From: Bacteroidota bacterium
GTDB lineage: Bacteria > Bacteroidota > Bacteroidia > Bacteroidales > UBA12481
Reading direction: 5' to 3'
Length of the DNA: 49,358 nucleotides
Assembly (NCBI GenBank): GCA_018669475.1
Contig: JABHCC010000090.1
Location: 1 to 49,358, forward strand
In this document: piece by piece, positions 35,912-45,012 of the stretch
How positions within the stretch are numbered: position 1 is the first letter of the stretch
Layout of the letters: each line of letters begins with the position of its first letter
The notes under the pieces: model-generated
Seen by the model: the letters and a program-made list of their open reading frames with translations, nothing else
Told to the model about the DNA's origin: nothing
Databases searched by the model: none
Made by a program: the position numbers and the translations under genes

Positions 35912-36280
35912 ATGTTCAGGAAAATAAGTCATATTATTCTTTCATTCGTTTTACTGATGGTGACATCAGGATTCACTATTCATCAGCATTTCTGTTGTGG
36001 TAATCTCATTGAAACCAAGCTTTTTCAGGAACCAAAGTTTTGCTGTGGAGAGGGTAGTGATTGTTGCTCTAATGAAAGTGAGACCTATTTGCTGGATGAA
36101 GATTATGTTTCTTTCATAGAATTTGTGGATTTTCAGGATGTCCAGATTGATTTACCTCCCTTAAATCCTGTTTTTATTGAAAAAATTGAGGCTCATAGTA
36201 TATGTCTCAATCCCATAAAAATTCTGCACCCGCCAGATACGGGCACGGTGCTTGCCCGATTGCAAGTATTCTGTTTATGA
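35912..36280 (+). CDS. HYC_CC_PP-type small cysteine-rich secreted protein
   Basis: This roughly 122-residue protein starts at the ATG at 35912 (MFRKISHIILSFVLLMVTSG), a signal-peptide-like N-terminus; longer in-frame starts would run into the heptamer array. It carries the family marks: HQHFCCGNL (the HYC element), then FCCGEGSDCCSNE (CC), and DLPPLNP (PP). This family is found beside heavy-metal RND pumps in Bacteroidota. The clustered cysteines and histidines suggest binding of copper or silver in the periplasm. It is the first gene of the efflux cluster, followed after 88 nt by the CusA-type pump. Confidence 0.82.
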   Translation: MFRKISHIILSFVLLMVTSGFTIHQHFCCGNLIETKLFQEPKFCCGEGSDCCSNESETYLLDEDYVSFIEFVDFQDVQIDLPPLNPVFIEKIEAHSICLNPIKILHPPDTGTVLARLQVFCL

Positions 36281-36368
36281 TTATGTAAGTGATGATTATC
36301 AGCTAGCAGGCAAATGGTATGCCCGGCTGGTTCGTTGATACTATTCATTTCTTATTTAATTACACAAA

Positions 36369-39300
36369 ATGCTTGGCAAAATAATTCGTTTTTTTCTGGA
36401 GAATAAGCTGCTTACCCTTCTGCTCCTTGCAGGTTTTATTGGCTGGGGTATCATTACTTCTCCTTTTAGCTGGGATACGGGATTTCTTCCCCGTGATCCG
36501 GTTCCTGTTGATGCCATTCCCGACATTGGGGAAAATCAGCAGATTGTTTATACAGAGTGGCCGGGGAGGTCACCGCAGGACATTGAAGATCAGATTTCCT
36601 ACCCGCTTACTACCTCTTTATTAGGAATTCCGGGTGTGAAAACTATAAGGAGTAATTCCATATTCGGAGTATCGAGTATCTATGTCATTTTTGAGGAGGA
36701 TGTAGAGTTTTACTGGAGTCGTACCCGAATTCTTGAAAAGTTAAATTCTTTATCAGCGGGAACTCTTCCCGAGGATGTTACTCCTTCATTAGGTCCTGAT
36801 GCCACAGCATTAGGGCAAATATTCTGGTATACATTGGAGGGTCGTGATCCGGAAGGAAATCCGGCAGGTGGATGGGATCCTCAGGAATTAAGGAGTATAC
36901 AGGATTTCTATGTGAAATATGGACTTACTGCTTCTGCAGGGGTTGCCGAAGTAGCATCGATAGGAGGATTTGTAAAAGAATACCAGGTGGATATTGATCC
37001 GGAGGCTATGAAAGCCCAGGGAGTTAATGTTGCACAAATTATTGAGGCAGTTAAAAACAGCAACCTTGATATTGGAGCTCGTACAATCGAATACAACCGT
37101 GTGGAATATTTGGTTAGGGCTATCGGCTATATCGAAAAGCTCGAAGACCTGGAAGAAGCAGTAGTCGCTGTTTATGATAATATTCCTGTAAGGATAGAAG
37201 ATGTGGCCAAAGTAAATTTTGGTCCGGCTACCCGAAGAGGAGGATTAGATAAAGGAGGGGCTGAAGCAGTTGGAGGAGTTGTGGTTGCAAGATATGGAGC
37301 TAATCCCATGGCTACCATTGAAAACCTAAAAGACAAAATTAAAGAGATTAGTCCGGGATTACCTTCTAAGGAGTTGCTTGATGGAACAATTTCAAAGGTT
37401 ACCATTGTTCCATTCTATGATAGAAGCGGTTTGATTAAGGAAACCCTGGGAACTCTTGAAGAGGCTCTTACTCTGGAAATACTCATTAGTATTCTGGTTG
37501 TAATTCTTCTGGTTTTAAATCTACGGGCTTCATTGCTGATATCCAGCTTGTTACCTATTGGAACACTCATGACTTTCATCGTGATGCGAAGGTTTGGAGT
37601 GGATGCAAATATTGTGGCTCTTTCAGGCATAGCTATTGCGATTGGAGTGATGGTGGATGTGGGTGTGGTTTTCACTGAGAATATTCTTCGGCATACAAGT
37701 CTTCCCGAAAACCTGGGTGCCCGCGGTAAAAAGTTGCTGGAGGTAGTGTATAAAGCAACAACTGAAGTTGGGGGAGCGGTTATCACAGCCGTAATGACAA
37801 CAATTGTGAGTTTTCTACCTGTTTTTGCCATGGAGGCTGCTGAGGGTAAGCTTTTTAAGCCCCTGGCCTTTACTAAAACCTTTGCAATGTTATCAGCGTT
37901 GGTTCTTGGACTAATTGTGATACCAACATTGGCACATATTGTGTTTTCTATCAAATCAAGAAAACCAAGACCACGCAAAAAGCAGCTAAAAACCATTAAC
38001 ATAATTCTTGCTGTAACAGCAGTGGTTTACCTTTTAACCAAGGTATGGATGCCTCTTGGAGCAGAAGTCAGACTGGTTTTTAATTTCCTTTTTGTTATTG
38101 GATTGGTAGGATTGATACTGGGATTATTGATGTTGGTGGTAAGGTATTATACAGATATCCTATCATGGTGTTTACGGTACAAATGGGCTTTTTTGAGTTT
38201 ACCAATTCTCATATTAGTTTTTGGAATATATGTGTGGCGAGGGATGGGCAAGGAATTTATGCCTTCCCTTGATGAGGGATCATTTTTATTGATGCCAACA
38301 ACAATGCCACATTCGGGTATAGAGGAGAATCTGGAAGTGATAGCCATTTTGGATAAAAAGGTAAATAGTATCCCTGAAGTTGAAAATGTGGTTGGTAAAT
38401 GGGGTCGTGTTAATTCAGCCCTTGATCCGGCACCTACTTCCATGTATGAAAATGTAATATTATATCGTACAGAGTACATATTGAATGAGGATGGACACAG
38501 GGTTCGATTCAGAACCGATCGTGATGGAGCGTTTATTTTGAATGATGGTAGTAGCTATAATCCTGAAACTGATCCATTCAGAGTGATTCCACGTGAGGAG
38601 TTGACAGAATTCAGAAGAGGCAATTATTTCAGACAATGGAGGCCGGAAATTAAGACACCTGATGATATCTGGAAAGCTATTATCGAAGAGGCTAATATTC
38701 CCGGACTTACGTCAGCACCTAAATTGCAACCTATCAGCACACGTTTGGTGATGTTACAAACAGGTATGCGGGCACCAATGGGAATAAAAGTTTATGGTCC
38801 GGATTTGGAAAGCATAGAAAAGACTGGTTTCGACCTTGAACGTCATCTGAAATCTGTACCAGGTGTTGAGGCATCTTCAGTATTTGCCGACAGGGTTGTT
38901 GGGAAGCCTTATTTGGAATTGGATATAAAAAGAGAAGCTTTGGCCAGATATGGTTTGTCAGTGAAAAGTTTCCAAATGATTATTGGAAGTGCTGTCGGCG
39001 GCATGGCACTAACACACACTGTTGAGGGAAGAGAAAGATATCCGGTAAGAGTCAGATATGCCAGAGAGTACAGGGATAATCCGGAGGATCTGCTAAATAT
39101 TTTGATTCCTACACCTTCGGGCTCGCAGGTTCCTCTTAACGAACTGGCTGATCTTCGCTACACGAGAGGGCCTCAAATGATCAAGTCGGAAAATACTTTT
39201 TTAGTGGGCTATGTCATTTTTGATAAAAAGCCTGGTTATGCAGAGGTAGATGTAGTGGAAAATGCTCAGGATTTTCTTGGGGATAAGATTGATTCTGGTG

Positions 39301-39965
39301 AATTTAATATACCAGCGGGAGTAAACTATGTGTTTACAGGTAATTATGAGAATCAGATCAGAGCCACAAAAAGGTTATTGATTGTAATTCCAATTTCCTT
39401 ATTAATAATCTTTCTGATTTTATATTTTCAGTTCCGCTCAGTTGGCTCTACATTGATGATTTTCAGCGGTATACTGGTTGCGCTGTCTGGTGGATTCATA
39501 ATGATTTGGCTATATGGCCAACAAGGATTTTTGGATTTCAATATTGGAGGTACCAACATGCAGGATCTCTTCCAGATCAGGCCGATAAATCTTTCGGTAG
39601 CGGTGTGGGTAGGTTTCATTGCTTTGTTTGGAGTAGCAACGGATGATGGTGTATTGATCAGTACTTACCTGAAGCAATTATTTGCAAAGAATAGTCCGAA
39701 GTCAGTCAAGGAAATCAGGGCCTTGGTTTTGGAGGCCGGGAAGAAGCGCGTTCGGCCGGCAGTTATTACCACTGCCACAACCCTTATTGCGCTTCTGCCT
39801 GTATTAACCTCAACAGGAAAAGGTTCAGACATTATGGTACCAATGGCGATTCCATTATTTGGCGGTATGGCTATTGAGGTACTTACCATGTTTGTGGTTC
39901 CTGTGCTGTACAGTATGGGTCAGGAAATTAAGTTTCAAAGAACCAACAAATCATTGAAATCATGA
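36369..39965 (+). CDS. cusA: CusA/CzcA-type heavy-metal RND efflux pump
   Basis: This 1198-residue inner-membrane proton antiporter exports metal ions, probably Cu(I)/Ag(I). The start lies in a typical context (MLGKIIRFFLENKLLTLLLL), with VDAIPDIGENQQIVYTEWPG after it. The proton-relay acids are in MVDVGVVFTEN. GMGKEFMPSLDEGSFLLMPT and methionine-rich RLVMLQTGMRAPMGIKVYG fit the monovalent-metal group. It is about 150 residues longer than E. coli CusA: an insert at about 528-600 adds two hydrophobic helices, and another at about 700-770 lies in the periplasmic part. Its stop overlaps the next gene by 4 nt. Confidence 0.95.
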   Translation: MLGKIIRFFLENKLLTLLLLAGFIGWGIITSPFSWDTGFLPRDPVPVDAIPDIGENQQIVYTEWPGRSPQDIEDQISYPLTTSLLGIPGVKTIRSNSIFGVSSIYVIFEEDVEFYWSRTRILEKLNSLSAGTLPEDVTPSLGPDATALGQIFWYTLEGRDPEGNPAGGWDPQELRSIQDFYVKYGLTASAGVAEVASIGGFVKEYQVDIDPEAMKAQGVNVAQIIEAVKNSNLDIGARTIEYNRVEYLVRAIGYIEKLEDLEEAVVAVYDNIPVRIEDVAKVNFGPATRRGGLDKGGAEAVGGVVVARYGANPMATIENLKDKIKEISPGLPSKELLDGTISKVTIVPFYDRSGLIKETLGTLEEALTLEILISILVVILLVLNLRASLLISSLLPIGTLMTFIVMRRFGVDANIVALSGIAIAIGVMVDVGVVFTENILRHTSLPENLGARGKKLLEVVYKATTEVGGAVITAVMTTIVSFLPVFAMEAAEGKLFKPLAFTKTFAMLSALVLGLIVIPTLAHIVFSIKSRKPRPRKKQLKTINIILAVTAVVYLLTKVWMPLGAEVRLVFNFLFVIGLVGLILGLLMLVVRYYTDILSWCLRYKWAFLSLPILILVFGIYVWRGMGKEFMPSLDEGSFLLMPTTMPHSGIEENLEVIAILDKKVNSIPEVENVVGKWGRVNSALDPAPTSMYENVILYRTEYILNEDGHRVRFRTDRDGAFILNDGSSYNPETDPFRVIPREELTEFRRGNYFRQWRPEIKTPDDIWKAIIEEANIPGLTSAPKLQPISTRLVMLQTGMRAPMGIKVYGPDLESIEKTGFDLERHLKSVPGVEASSVFADRVVGKPYLELDIKREALARYGLSVKSFQMIIGSAVGGMALTHTVEGRERYPVRVRYAREYRDNPEDLLNILIPTPSGSQVPLNELADLRYTRGPQMIKSENTFLVGYVIFDKKPGYAEVDVVENAQDFLGDKIDSGEFNIPAGVNYVFTGNYENQIRATKRLLIVIPISLLIIFLILYFQFRSVGSTLMIFSGILVALSGGFIMIWLYGQQGFLDFNIGGTNMQDLFQIRPINLSVAVWVGFIALFGVATDDGVLISTYLKQLFAKNSPKSVKEIRALVLEAGKKRVRPAVITTATTLIALLPVLTSTGKGSDIMVPMAIPLFGGMAIEVLTMFVVPVLYSMGQEIKFQRTNKSLKS

Positions 39966-41194
39966 AGTTGAGAATAGTATATATAATTCTGTTGGCTTTT
40001 TTGGGGTGGGTACCAGTAAAAGCTCAATCCGGATTGGATCCTTTTCTTGAGGAAGCAGGGAAGAATAATCCCCAACTTCTTGCCAGATTCAATGAATATC
40101 TGGCAGCGCTTGAGAAACTTCCGCAAGTGAAAAGCCTGCCGGATCCCCAGTTAGCCATGGCATACTTCATACAGCCGGTTGAAACTAGAATGGGGCCTCA
40201 GAGATTCAAGCTTTCTGTATCTCAGTTTTTTCCATGGTTTGGTAGTTTGGATGCTGCCGGAACACTGGCCGCTGAGGAAGCAAAATCGAAACTTGAAGTT
40301 TTTGAGGAGACAAAATCCAGATTGTTTCATGAAATCAGATCGAGCTATTATTCACTCTTCCTTACATCAAAAGCCATTGAGATAAGCAGTGATAATCAGA
40401 AGATTCTTGAGTCTTTCAAGCGATTGGCTTTGATTAAAATTGAATCTGGTAAAGGCTCATCTCTGGATGATATCCGTCTGGATATTGAATTAGGCGATTT
40501 GGAGAATCAGCTGGCTTTGCTAGATGATCAGATTCAGGCACAATGGATAGCTTTTGATAAGCTGGTGAACACCCCGGATGCTGGTCGGCCAGTCTTACCA
40601 ACTGAGTTAGAAAATGTGGATTTGTCTATCAGTAAAACAGTGATACGTGAAAGTATATTTCAAAAGAACCACATCTTGCTCAAACTGGATTTAGAAAGTT
40701 CAGCATTACTTGCCAGGAAAGAGATTGCGAATTTATCTGGCAAGCCAAATTTCACAGTCGGACTTGATTACATCATGGTTGGGAAGGGAGAAAATAATCT
40801 ATCCGGACGCGATGCCTTCGTATTTCCCAGGATAGGAATAAATATTCCTGTTTACCGGGATAAGTACAAAGCCAGGGTTCAGGAGGTAGTGTATCGCGAA
40901 GTAGCAAAAAATCATGAGAAAACTGATCAAAAGAATGTTCTTGACAATCTATTGGAGAGCGTTTGGAAAGATTATCGTGATGCTGAGCGTAGAATTATCC
41001 TGTATGAAAGGCAAACTGGTTTGACTGAAAATGCTATTGAAATACTGGTAATTGATTTTGCTGCTAACCGGGCTCCTTTCGAGGAGATTTTAAGAATGGA
41101 AAGAAAGCTACTTGCCTATTCATTACAAGTGGAGAAAGCGAGAACTGATAAGTTAGTCGCTATCTCTTTCATCAAATATTTAATGGGAAAATAA
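39962..41194 (+). CDS. TolC-type outer-membrane channel of the metal efflux cluster
   Basis: This 410-residue protein has a signal peptide ending VPVKAQ, followed by an outer membrane efflux protein architecture with two long helix pairs (EYLAALEKLPQVKSLPDPQL; RNPF-like end NRAPFEEILRMERKLLAYS). The GPQRFKLSVSQFFPWFG block is typical of the CusC-like group in Bacteroidota copper clusters. Its ATG is inside the TGA stop region of cusA (ATGA), implying coupled translation. It forms the outer-membrane exit of the CusCBA-like complex. Confidence 0.92.
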   Translation: MKLRIVYIILLAFLGWVPVKAQSGLDPFLEEAGKNNPQLLARFNEYLAALEKLPQVKSLPDPQLAMAYFIQPVETRMGPQRFKLSVSQFFPWFGSLDAAGTLAAEEAKSKLEVFEETKSRLFHEIRSSYYSLFLTSKAIEISSDNQKILESFKRLALIKIESGKGSSLDDIRLDIELGDLENQLALLDDQIQAQWIAFDKLVNTPDAGRPVLPTELENVDLSISKTVIRESIFQKNHILLKLDLESSALLARKEIANLSGKPNFTVGLDYIMVGKGENNLSGRDAFVFPRIGINIPVYRDKYKARVQEVVYREVAKNHEKTDQKNVLDNLLESVWKDYRDAERRIILYERQTGLTENAIEILVIDFAANRAPFEEILRMERKLLAYSLQVEKARTDKLVAISFIKYLMGK

Positions 41195-41206
41195 AGCAAT
41201 AATAAG

Positions 41207-43033
41207 ATGTACAAAATAGTAAAACAATATAAAGTTATTCTCCCAAGTATACTGATTGGGCTACTGGCAGGATGGATTTTTTTGCATTCAGGAGGGAGTA
41301 AATCCGGAGAAAGTCATGATCAGGAATTAGCTGAAGGCACAATGTGGACTTGTTCAATGCATCCACAGATAAAACAAGACAAATTTGGTCTTTGTCCGAT
41401 TTGTGCAATGGATCTGATTCCAATGGAAACAGGAGCTTCTGATGTTGAAGGAGTTGATCCAAATGAAGTAAGCATGTCTTTATCAGCAGCAAAGCTGGCC
41501 TCAATACAAACCCTTTTCGTTGAAGCAGGAACTCCGGTAAAGGCTGTTCGTATGCAGGGTAAAGTGGCTGAGGACGAGAGGAATATTGCAGAGCTTACGG
41601 CCAGGTTCGGAGGGAGAATTGAAAAGTTGGAGGTGAACTTTACGGGTCAGGAAGTTGTCAAAGGTCAAGTCCTCGCAACAGTTTATTCTCCTGAATTATT
41701 AAGTGCACAGAAGGAATTGATTGAAGCTGCAAAAATCAAAGAAAGCAGACCTGCACTTTACAATGCAGCAAGAACAAAACTACTGTTGTGGGACATTACT
41801 GAAGATCAGATATACGGGATTGAGAAAATAGGGGAGCCCAGATCTCATTTTGAAATTCTATCTCCGATTAGCGGTACAGTTACCATGAGACATGTAGCAC
41901 TGGGAGATTACATCAAAGAAGGTGTTCAGCTTTTCAAAGTGGTTGATTTATCCAGTGTATGGATTCAGTTGGATGCTTATGAGTCAGATCTTCCCTGGAT
42001 TAAAATTAATGATCAGGTTAGCTTTGAACTTCGTTCGGTACCCGGGAAGAGATATTCTGCAAAGGTAAATTTTATTGATCCGATAATTAATTCTAAGACC
42101 CGGGTTGCCAAGGTAAGGTTGAATGTTCCGAACCGTAATAAACTACTCAAACCCGAAATGTTTGTCTCGGCAGTATTAGAGGCAAATTTGAGCAGCACAG
42201 AGGATTTGTTGATGATTCCCAAAACCGCGGTATTATGGACAGGTAAGAGATCATTGGTTTATGTATCCGTACCTGAGCGTGAAACTCCAAGTTTCCTGAT
42301 GCGTGAAATAGTTCTGGGTGCTGAAGCAGGTGATCAGTATGTGGTTGAAGAAGGTCTTGAGGCTGGTGAGGAGATTGTTATTAATGGAGTATTTAAGATT
42401 GATGCATCTGCACAGTTGAGGGGCTTGGTAAGTATGATGAATCCCGGAGCCGGGGTGCAGAATATTGGTCATCAACATGGTGAAGTGAAAATGGAAGCTG
42501 AACCAGACATGGCCGAACATGTTCATGAAGATCCTACGGCAGTAGATTCTGTACTGACTGAAGAAATTGTTTCATATGAGGTTGACGGATCGTTTGTAAA
42601 TCAGTTATCAGATTTATATGAATCCTATCTGAAAATGAAAAATGCCTTTGTACTTACAAATGCAAAAAAGGTAAAAAAAGCCGGAAAAAAACTTATTCCA
42701 TTTCTCGATGCTATTGATATGAATCTATTGGACGGTGAAGCCCATATGGTTTGGATGGATCAGCTGAATGCCATGAAAGGGGCCATGGACAAAATAATGG
42801 ATACAAAGGACATTGAAATGCAACGATTAGCCTTCTCTGATTTTAATACAGGAATTTATAATGCAGTAAAATCTTTCGGTGTGGAAAATGAGAAGGTTTA
42901 TTACCAATTCTGCCCGATGGCTTTCAATGATCAGGGAGCCTATTGGCTCAGTAGTGAAGAACAAATAGCTAATCCGTATTTCGGAGATGTTATGATGACA
43001 TGCGGAGAGGTAAAAGAAATAATTGAACATTAA
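41207..43033 (+). CDS. cusB: CusB-like adaptor with HMBD and DUF3347 domains
   Basis: This 608-residue periplasmic adaptor has an N-terminal membrane anchor (about 10-27). A heavy-metal-binding domain at 46-72 (WTCSMHPQIKQ, CPICAMDL, with Cys49, His52, Cys63 and Cys66) is followed by lipoyl and beta-barrel segments (GGRIEKLEVNFTGQEVVKGQ). At about 450-605 comes a DUF3347-type helical domain (FVNQLSDLYESYLKMKNAFV) ending QFCPMAFNDQGAYWLS. The last is a copper-binding domain common to Bacteroidota. A His/Met-rich linker (HQHGEVKMEAEPDMAEHVHE) joins the parts. It delivers metal from the periplasm to the pump. Confidence 0.94.
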   Translation: MYKIVKQYKVILPSILIGLLAGWIFLHSGGSKSGESHDQELAEGTMWTCSMHPQIKQDKFGLCPICAMDLIPMETGASDVEGVDPNEVSMSLSAAKLASIQTLFVEAGTPVKAVRMQGKVAEDERNIAELTARFGGRIEKLEVNFTGQEVVKGQVLATVYSPELLSAQKELIEAAKIKESRPALYNAARTKLLLWDITEDQIYGIEKIGEPRSHFEILSPISGTVTMRHVALGDYIKEGVQLFKVVDLSSVWIQLDAYESDLPWIKINDQVSFELRSVPGKRYSAKVNFIDPIINSKTRVAKVRLNVPNRNKLLKPEMFVSAVLEANLSSTEDLLMIPKTAVLWTGKRSLVYVSVPERETPSFLMREIVLGAEAGDQYVVEEGLEAGEEIVINGVFKIDASAQLRGLVSMMNPGAGVQNIGHQHGEVKMEAEPDMAEHVHEDPTAVDSVLTEEIVSYEVDGSFVNQLSDLYESYLKMKNAFVLTNAKKVKKAGKKLIPFLDAIDMNLLDGEAHMVWMDQLNAMKGAMDKIMDTKDIEMQRLAFSDFNTGIYNAVKSFGVENEKVYYQFCPMAFNDQGAYWLSSEEQIANPYFGDVMMTCGEVKEIIEH

Positions 43034-43055
43034 TCATTCACTTAAAATTTAATAA

Positions 43056-43403
43056 ATGAAAACAAAAAAGATGATTCTGTTGGTAGCTGTATTAATTGCT
43101 ACCACAAGCTTGTTTGCACAAAGCAAGAAAACTGAAGAATTCAAAGTTTACGGAAAATGCGGTATGTGTGATACCCGTATTGAGAAGGCCGTTAATGCTA
43201 TTCCTGGTGTTGTAAAATCTGACTGGACACAGAAAACACAGATGCTATCAGTGACTTACAAGACCAAAAAGGTTAAGTCAATTGATATTCACAAGGCTGT
43301 TGCAAAGGTTGGTCATGATACTGATATAGAGCGTGCTAACGATAAGGTTTACGATGCTCTGCATGGATGCTGTCATTATACCAGGCCTGAGAAGAAGAAA
43401 TGA
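43056..43403 (+). CDS. Secreted heavy-metal-associated (HMA) domain protein
   Basis: This 115-residue protein has a signal peptide ending SLFAQ and an HMA ferredoxin-like domain with CxxC metal ligands Cys35 and Cys38 in YGKCGMCDTRIEKAV. It also has a second cluster near the end, HGCCHYTRP. The CxxC spacing and small size match CopZ/CusF-like chaperones, but the signal peptide places it outside the inner membrane. It is the last gene of the copper cluster, 22 nt after cusB, and a heptamer array follows 5 nt after its stop. Confidence 0.9.
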   Translation: MKTKKMILLVAVLIATTSLFAQSKKTEEFKVYGKCGMCDTRIEKAVNAIPGVVKSDWTQKTQMLSVTYKTKKVKSIDIHKAVAKVGHDTDIERANDKVYDALHGCCHYTRPEKKK

Positions 43404-43408
43404 ACAAA

Positions 43409-43471
43409 GGTCCGTGGTCGTTGGTCTTTGGTCCCTGGTCAAGGGACCCCGGACCCCGGACCCCGGACTAT
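43409..43471. repeat. 7-bp tandem repeat array that switches strand (GGTCNNN then GGACCCC)
   Basis: Nine heptamers in unbroken phase, 63 bp: five of GGTCNNN (GGTCCGT, GGTCGTT, GGTCTTT, GGTCCCT, GGTCAAG), then GGACCCC x3 and GGACTAT, the complement form of GGTCCGG units. At the switch, GGTCCCT (43430-43436) and AGGGACC (43442-43448) form a 7-bp stem with a 5-nt loop. The array lies between convergent genes and ends 6 nt before the stop codon of the gene at 43478. Confidence 0.9.
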
Positions 43472-43477
43472 ATATAT

Positions 43478-44764
43478 TTACTTGAAAATTAGTGCGATGT
43501 CTTGAATTGCTTCGTTGTTGGTGAGTATGGGTATCTTTTTTTTGTAATCAGCCTGACCCTGATCGCTAAGAATGAATTCGTAGCTGGTATTTTTCTTGAG
43601 TTTGAATTTCAGGAAATTATTATTGTCATCATTGCTGGAAGGCGAATAGCCGAAATCTACTTTATTCCCGTCCTCGAATACTTCAAGCAGACAAGAGGTT
43701 CGGCCTTGACTGGTTTTTGATTCTGCATTTTTATATACAACTAAGTTGCAGAGACATTCATCTTCATTGAGTTCACTATTACTCATAGATTGCCTGTAAA
43801 TATCAATATATCTTTGGGTCACATTGTGTCCATATACATAAGGTTCAGGTAATTCTATCCCGGAAGCTTTCATTCGCTCTATTCGTGGCTTCCAGGATGC
43901 TGGTATCTTGTCGGGATCAATCTTATTTATCAGGTGCATGGCCTGTGTGCCGGCTCCGTAATACATGCCTGTCGGCTTATATGATACTGCGTAGATCCAA
44001 TGAATCTCATTCTCAGGATCGGCTTTGCCGGCATCGGCTACGAACCAGGATTTATTGAGAGTGTCGGGATAGTATTCTGTGAACATCCATTCTCCGTCCA
44101 CCCAAACTTCACTCCAGGTATGGTTACCTTTCATATTGGTCCACATTCCGGTACCGGCCAAACGAGAGGGTATTCCAACCGAACGAAAGGCGTCAGTCAG
44201 AATCATTGAGAGTCCGGTACATGTTGCCATGTGTTCTTCCATAGACTGTTTCGGGCTGGCATCGACTCTTGATCTTCTCGTATCGTATTCAACTTTTACT
44301 TCAGTGTTGATGGGTTTATTAATTGTATAAATAGCATCCACGATATTTTCACAGTCTTTTACTATAAGAGAGAAACGCTCATAAAAATCTTTCCTCCATG
44401 GATCTCTGTCTTCGGATGTGTTCGCATAAGGTAAGACCTCATTGAAAAAAATAGAATCCGGCAGGTTTTTACACCATGAAAATTCTTCTCTGGCCCGATA
44501 AGCATATTCAACATTTTCAAGCAGGAAATCAGCTCCCAGACTGGTCAGATCTCTTTCAGGCATATAGCTGATAAGAAATGCCATACCTTCTTTTTGCTCA
44601 GCAGGAGATTCGCTAATTGCTTTTTTTATTTCTTCGGCATTATCTCCGGCTTGTTCGATAGCGATGTCAAGAAGCTTGTGGTAAGATTCAGGCACCCCCT
44701 GATACTCATGGTTGCAAGAGATTAAGAATAGTACGGCAAGGATGATGATCATGAGCTTTTTCAT
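43478..44764 (-). CDS. Transglutaminase-like lipoprotein
   Basis: This 428-residue lipoprotein (signal ending FLISC, Cys17) has a helical N-terminal part and a transglutaminase core with the catalytic triad in order: Cys182 in MATCTGLSMIL, His215 in GNHTWSEVWV, and Asp234 in EYYPD. The C-terminal 90 residues (NLVVYKNAESKTSQGRTSCL) form a beta domain. Bacterial members act as peptidases or amidases on the envelope rather than as cross-linkers, but the substrate is unknown. It converges on the copper cluster and is separated from the HMA gene by the heptamer array. Confidence 0.87.
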   Translation of the reverse strand: MKKLMIIILAVLFLISCNHEYQGVPESYHKLLDIAIEQAGDNAEEIKKAISESPAEQKEGMAFLISYMPERDLTSLGADFLLENVEYAYRAREEFSWCKNLPDSIFFNEVLPYANTSEDRDPWRKDFYERFSLIVKDCENIVDAIYTINKPINTEVKVEYDTRRSRVDASPKQSMEEHMATCTGLSMILTDAFRSVGIPSRLAGTGMWTNMKGNHTWSEVWVDGEWMFTEYYPDTLNKSWFVADAGKADPENEIHWIYAVSYKPTGMYYGAGTQAMHLINKIDPDKIPASWKPRIERMKASGIELPEPYVYGHNVTQRYIDIYRQSMSNSELNEDECLCNLVVYKNAESKTSQGRTSCLLEVFEDGNKVDFGYSPSSNDDNNNFLKFKLKKNTSYEFILSDQGQADYKKKIPILTNNEAIQDIALIFK

Positions 44765-45012
44765 GGTACAGCTATTTTTATTTATGACAAAAGTACCAGA
44801 TTATTTGGATCCTAGATTGGTGATTTGCAGTATAGTTACTTTCCAATTATGAGGAATTGTTTCCATTAAGTGAACATTTTCACAATACACTGACTTATGG
44901 TAATATTCAGAAGATCAACAGATTAAGGAGTTTGGCAAAATTTATGTATAGCAGAAAAGCTTTGGAATTGAGGATTTTACCTAAATGATTATAAAACAAA
45001 AACTTAAGTGTT
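44765..45012. other. Divergent intergenic region before the two-domain lipoprotein
   Basis: These 248 nt of AT-rich DNA lie between divergent genes. I see no clear Bacteroidota promoter pair and no ORF worth calling. Confidence 0.3.

Noticed and set aside
37415-38002. 195-codon minus-strand ORF inside cusA
   Set aside because: It is antisense to conserved RND membrane helices; long antisense frames are common there.
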